From Kamptonema formosum PCC 10802 (lineage in GTDB: Bacteria > Cyanobacteriota > Cyanobacteriia > Cyanobacteriales > Oscillatoriaceae), in assembly GCF_000332335.1 (NCBI RefSeq), contig NZ_KB235948.1:685379-749378 (forward strand): 64,000 nucleotides of DNA, given 5' to 3'. Position numbers and translations under genes: made by a program. Under the pieces are notes generated by a model. It was given only the letters and a program-made list of their open reading frames with translations, did no database searches and was not told where the DNA came from. This document shows positions 61,188 to 64,000 of the stretch, piece by piece. Position 1 is the first letter of the stretch. Every line of letters starts with the position of its first letter.

Positions 61188-62042
61188 TTAGTAGAAGCGC
61201 TCGGCAATAAACAGCGGATCGGTTGGGCGCGACAGTCCATCCGTGTCGGCAGCCGCATCCGGCAGGCCCACTGAGATCGGAGTGCCGGCGGCCAAAATCA
61301 CACCGCCGTCCGGGTTACTCGTCACCGTGCACTGCGTGACCGTACCAACAGCATCGTTGGTGGCCAGGATCAGTCCATCGGGACTGACGTCGATGTCACC
61401 GGCACCGGCAGCGCCGAGATCCACCTGCCCAGCAGCCCTTGGCGCTCCGTTGAGGGGGTGCGCACTGTCAATGTTGTAGGCCAGCATTTGGCTGTTGCCA
61501 GGAGCCACCGGATCTCCCGTCACTGGGTCAACGGGGTTCTCAATAGCGGAGGGGGCGTCAATGACGTAGAGCCGGCCATCAGGTCCGAATGCCAGAGAAG
61601 AAACAAAATTCAGACCTGTAATGCTGCGGGCAACGTCTTGTTCCCCCGTGTTCGGATTGTAGGCCCGGATCTGAGCTGACCCTAATTGAGGGGCCTCCAC
61701 CTGGGCAGTGGCTGGGTCATCTGGGTTTGCCGGCGGGTTGACAGCCACATACAGGCGGCCATCTGGCCCGAAGGCAATATCAGTCAAGCGATCCGCAAGG
61801 GCGTCTCCATTGGAAGGCACAGCCATACCATCGGGCGTGCCGTCTTCATTGAAATCGTCCGTAACGAATGTCCCGTCAGACCGGTCGAACCGGAGGACGC
61901 GCTCATTCCCCGCGTCAATAACGTAGAGGTCGTTATTCGGCCCGAGAGTCATAGAGGTGGGCGAGTGGAGCGCCGTGCCGTCGAAGGTATAGCAGCAGTC
62001 ATATTGGTTAGAACAATAGAAGCTTCGGGAGCTCTGGAGCAA
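61188..62042 (-). pseudogene. NHL-type beta-propeller protein, 5' end lost in a MITE-like repeat
   Basis: 284 codons. Five propeller-like repeats are visible, each with a 'FGPDGRLYV' or 'LGPNNDLYV' strand ('SMTLGPNNDLYVIDAGNERVLRFDR', 'DIAFGPDGRLYVAVNPP', 'SLAFGPDGRLYVIDAPS', 'DIDVSPDGLILATND'). Such NHL/SMP-30-like propellers are usually secreted in cyanobacteria. The first 20 codons ('CSNQYDCCYTF' region) are translation of the TATAGCAGCAG repeat at 61988-62015, so the signal peptide and any earlier domain are missing. The remaining frame is intact to TAG 61188. Confidence 0.65.
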
Positions 62043-62130
62043 GGGAGGCCGTCAGTCACTCCGCCGTTCTGGTCCCCACTGACTCCGTTCTTGCGCTCGC
62101 CAATGAATTCCCCAGAAACCCCGTCGAACT

Positions 62131-62352
62131 CTAAAAAGCCACATCCCCGCCAGCCAGTGCTGTCCACATCTGCTCGGCCACAGAGCGTGCCGTGGCTGGA
62201 TCGAAAGTCTCATCAACAGGGGCCACCTCTCCTGTGAGGGTGTCATCCGCTGGGATCTCAGGTGCCCGTTGGCCGGCAATAGCTGCCGCTGCGGAATAGG
62301 TATTAAAGTAGCCATCCAGTGATGAAATTAGACCTTGCTCATTTACCGTCAC
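62131..62352 (-). pseudogene. NTF2-like C-terminal fragment
   Basis: 'VNEQGLISSLDGYFNTYSAAAAI' followed by an acidic linker and 'DPATARSVAEQMWTALAGGDVAF'. The first part resembles the last strands of SnoaL-like/limonene-epoxide-hydrolase folds; the second resembles the start of another such domain ('...ALAGGDV'). It begins at the edge of a TATAGCAGTAG repeat and stops at 62131. Weak evidence. Confidence 0.35.
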
Positions 62353-62360
62353 CAGGTAGG

Positions 62361-62476
62361 TATAGCAGTAGTCATATTGGTTAGGACATCCCTGGCCTAG
62401 GGATAAAAGGCTTAGGGCAGGCGTTCCCTCCGTGCCCTCTCGATCTAATGTCCTAACCTAACTGGCTACTGCTATA
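62361..62476. repeat. MITE-like element with 29-bp terminal inverted repeats
   Basis: Left end TATAGCAGTAGtCAtaTTGG plus TTAGGACAT (62361-62389) is matched by the inverted right end (62448-62476) with about four mismatches. 116 bp in all, non-coding. Related ends: 61988, 62594, 62709, 63263, and a diverged copy near 36424. Confidence 0.75.
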
Positions 62477-62708
62477 GCCCTCTTCTGTCACTTTGGGGCA
62501 ATTTGACGAATTTGCGCTATTTCAGGCAACGACAGATCCGGCTTTCACCCTTGTTTGACAAAAGAGGGATAGGCCAAATTCCAGAAACTGATCTATAGCA
62601 GTAGGCACTTAGGGAAAGGACTTGGGGTTTAACATGATGTAGGGGCGGGTTCACCCACAACCTGTGCCACACAGCTACAACACCGATAAACCCGCCCCTA
62701 ACCTCTGA

Positions 62709-62766
62709 TATAGCAGCAGATCCTATTGGGCCATAGCGTGTCCTAACCAATATGACTGCTGCTATA
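62709..62766. repeat. 58-bp MITE-like palindrome
   Basis: A minimal member of the family: TATAGCAGCAG...CTATTGG and CCAATATGACTGCTGCTATA face each other over a short spacer. The sequence 62594-62708 upstream carries another left end plus an inverted 'ggggcgggtt...aacccgcccc'. Confidence 0.75.
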
Positions 62767-62939
62767 ACAGGTCTTTGTCGATCGACCCGGCAAAATTCGC
62801 GTTGTTATTGCCGTAAATTTTTGAATCTAAAAATTCAGAAAAATTCCGCCCCTCATTTATCCCAAAAGTCTGCAATCGATCGGTCTGATGCTCGTATATC
62901 AAGCATGAAATATGCGTTGCTAGTTCGATAAAACTCTAA

Positions 62940-63180
62940 ACTTACTGCTTACAAAGCCTTTCCCGCAGTCCTGAGGTTTCCACCTGTTCAACCAGCCCCT
63001 CTCTATCAAAGCCTGCTGCCTGCAAATCTGGGCAGGACGCGCCATAAAATATAGGTCTATTAGGAGATAAAATTTGCGGATCTCTTCCCCCCCCATTTCT
63101 GCAAATGCTCCAGCAGCTGGTGCTGTCAAGCCTGCTGCCGCTAAATCTGGGCTGTTCTCTGCAATCCCAAATCATAAAAC
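62940..63180 (-). pseudogene. Decayed copies of the NPDL repeat
   Basis: In shifting minus-strand frames one reads 'NSPDLAAAGLTAP', 'QLLEHLQKWGG' and 'IFYGASCPDLQAAGF' with 'LVEQVETSGLRERL'. These correspond to the 'FYxxxNPDLxAAGL' and 'QLFEHLQxxGLRxG' portions of the repeats in the gene at 63410. Frameshifts and stops show it is dead. Confidence 0.6.
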
Positions 63181-63409
63181 AGCGGTGAAATTTATGAGAT
63201 CATTGTTTTAGTCTTTGAAGCTAACCGCTAGTGGGTGCCTTTGCGCCTCCATTGCGAAAATATATAGCAGCAGTCATATTGGGCACGGACAGGAAAAGCG
63301 CGGGAGCTGGGGAGGGAGGGAGTCGGAATGTCCGAGGGTTGAGGCTGAACGCTTGCCCCTGAAGTTGGTTCTCACCTCCTTCTGTGAGCGACTTTCAAAC
63401 ACTGCGCCC

Positions 63410-64000
63410 TCAAGTTTGGCTCACCCTTCGGAGGTGGGCCAACTCAGGGGCTAGTAGGGGGCCAAAGTCCCGCCCTTCAGCGGCTCCCACCGCAACCAGG
63501 TGTTCAAAAAGTTTCTCTGGGGCATTTCCGAACGCTTCCAACAAGTCAGGATTCTTTGCTGCGTAAGCGTATAAATCCACTTGGGGGGAAAACCGCAGCC
63601 CCTGTCTTAACCCCGCCGTTTGCAAATGCTCGAATAACTGCTCGAATTCTCTCAACCCGGCTGCCTTTAGATCCGGGTTGCTATCCCCATAGAACCTTAA
63701 ATCGACAAAGGGCGAAAACGCGCGCCCTTGATTGACACCAACACTTTGTAAATGCTCAAATAACTGCTGGCACTCCGTCAAACCGGCAGCCCTCAGATCC
63801 GGATTAGACGCCGCGTATAAATTTAAATCAATAAAAGGTGAAAACCGCCGGCCTTCCCGAAATCCCAACAGTTGCAAATGCCCTAACAGCTCTTCAGGTT
63901 CCGTCAAGCCTGCAGCCGCCAAGTCCGGATTGTGCGCCGCATAAAACTTTAAATCCACAAACGCCGAAAAGGACCGGCCTTCCGCCAGCCCACAAGTTCG
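63410..64000 (-). CDS. NPDL-repeat protein, 5' partial
   Basis: The open frame continues beyond the window edge. At least four imperfect 43-residue repeats of the form (F)VDLxFYxxxNPDLxAAGLxxxxQLFEHLQxxGxxQGRxFSPF. It ends 'LLAPELAHLRRVSQT'. The same NPDL/NPDV-type helical repeat occurs in secreted, often calcium-binding or surface-layer-like cyanobacterial proteins, so an extracellular structural role is plausible. No membrane segment is seen in the visible part. Confidence 0.75.
   Translation of the reverse strand, partial: RTCGLAEGRSFSAFVDLKFYAAHNPDLAAAGLTEPEELLGHLQLLGFREGRRFSPFIDLNLYAASNPDLRAAGLTECQQLFEHLQSVGVNQGRAFSPFVDLRFYGDSNPDLKAAGLREFEQLFEHLQTAGLRQGLRFSPQVDLYAYAAKNPDLLEAFGNAPEKLFEHLVAVGAAEGRDFGPLLAPELAHLRRVSQT

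Overview
The window is cyanobacterial chromosome. It carries psaD (photosystem I), an icfG-type carbon-regulation locus, NACHT-associated-type HTH and PEP-CTERM genes, Uma2-family genes, scattered HIP1-like GCGATCGC sites, and a heavy load of short palindromic, heptameric and decayed-IS repeats. The repeat style and moderately high GC suggest a filamentous, Oscillatoria/Microcoleus-like lineage (inference). No rRNA, tRNA or CRISPR array was recognised.

Layout. 0-1.1 kb: a wrecked IS607-type element (serine recombinase plus TnpB) abutting a PAS histidine kinase that seems 5'-truncated. 2.4-6.9 kb: ilvH, a BON-domain protein, a cation/proton antiporter, a nitrilase-family amidase and an NTF2-like protein. 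7-8.9 kb: repeat-eroded toxin-antitoxin-like genes and a dead TnpB. 9.2-13.5 kb: M20 amidohydrolase, MiaE, GNAT, Uma2 and a copper-chaperone-like protein. 13.8-20.6 kb: a complete branched-chain/neutral amino-acid ABC transporter (livF, livG, livM, livH and two tandem binding proteins), interrupted by an Uma2 fragment. 20.7-25.2 kb: trpE, psaD and a DICT/GAF histidine kinase. 25.2-28.5 kb: an accessory patch with a dead Ser/Thr kinase, a 22-copy 21-bp tandem array, and an IS607 element with intact recombinase but broken TnpB. 28.5-34.5 kb: an ABC exporter, a 45-residue membrane protein, and the rimO-crhR pair. 34.8-40 kb: a secreted basic protein, a two-HTH regulator preceded by decanucleotide arrays, two PEP-CTERM genes (one truncated) and degenerate stretches.

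40.9-54.4 kb is the most coherent block. A MinD/ParA-like ATPase fused to a winged-helix domain (40.9 kb) is followed by its split paralogue (ATPase at 42.8 kb, winged helix at 43.5 kb). These converge on a minus-strand run: an IcfG-like receiver-GAF-PP2C phosphatase, two RsbW-like anti-sigma kinases plus the remnant of a third, a STAS protein, GlgX, a second STAS protein, an AGE-family epimerase, a TMEM175-like channel, a glyoxalase-fold protein and a DJ-1/PfpI protein. Gene content and order recall the icfG cluster of Synechocystis, a partner-switching system tied to inorganic carbon and glucose use. The two STAS proteins would be phosphorylated by the kinases and dephosphorylated by the phosphatase, next to glycogen and sugar enzymes they may control.

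54.4-60.6 kb continues on the same strand with small-molecule redox genes (MDR oxidoreductase, ABM monooxygenases, GMC oxidoreductase, aldo/keto reductase, NTF2-fold proteins). 61-64 kb is accessory again: an NHL-type propeller whose 5' end lies in a MITE-like repeat, several such repeats, and an NPDL-repeat protein running off the window end with decayed repeat copies beside it.
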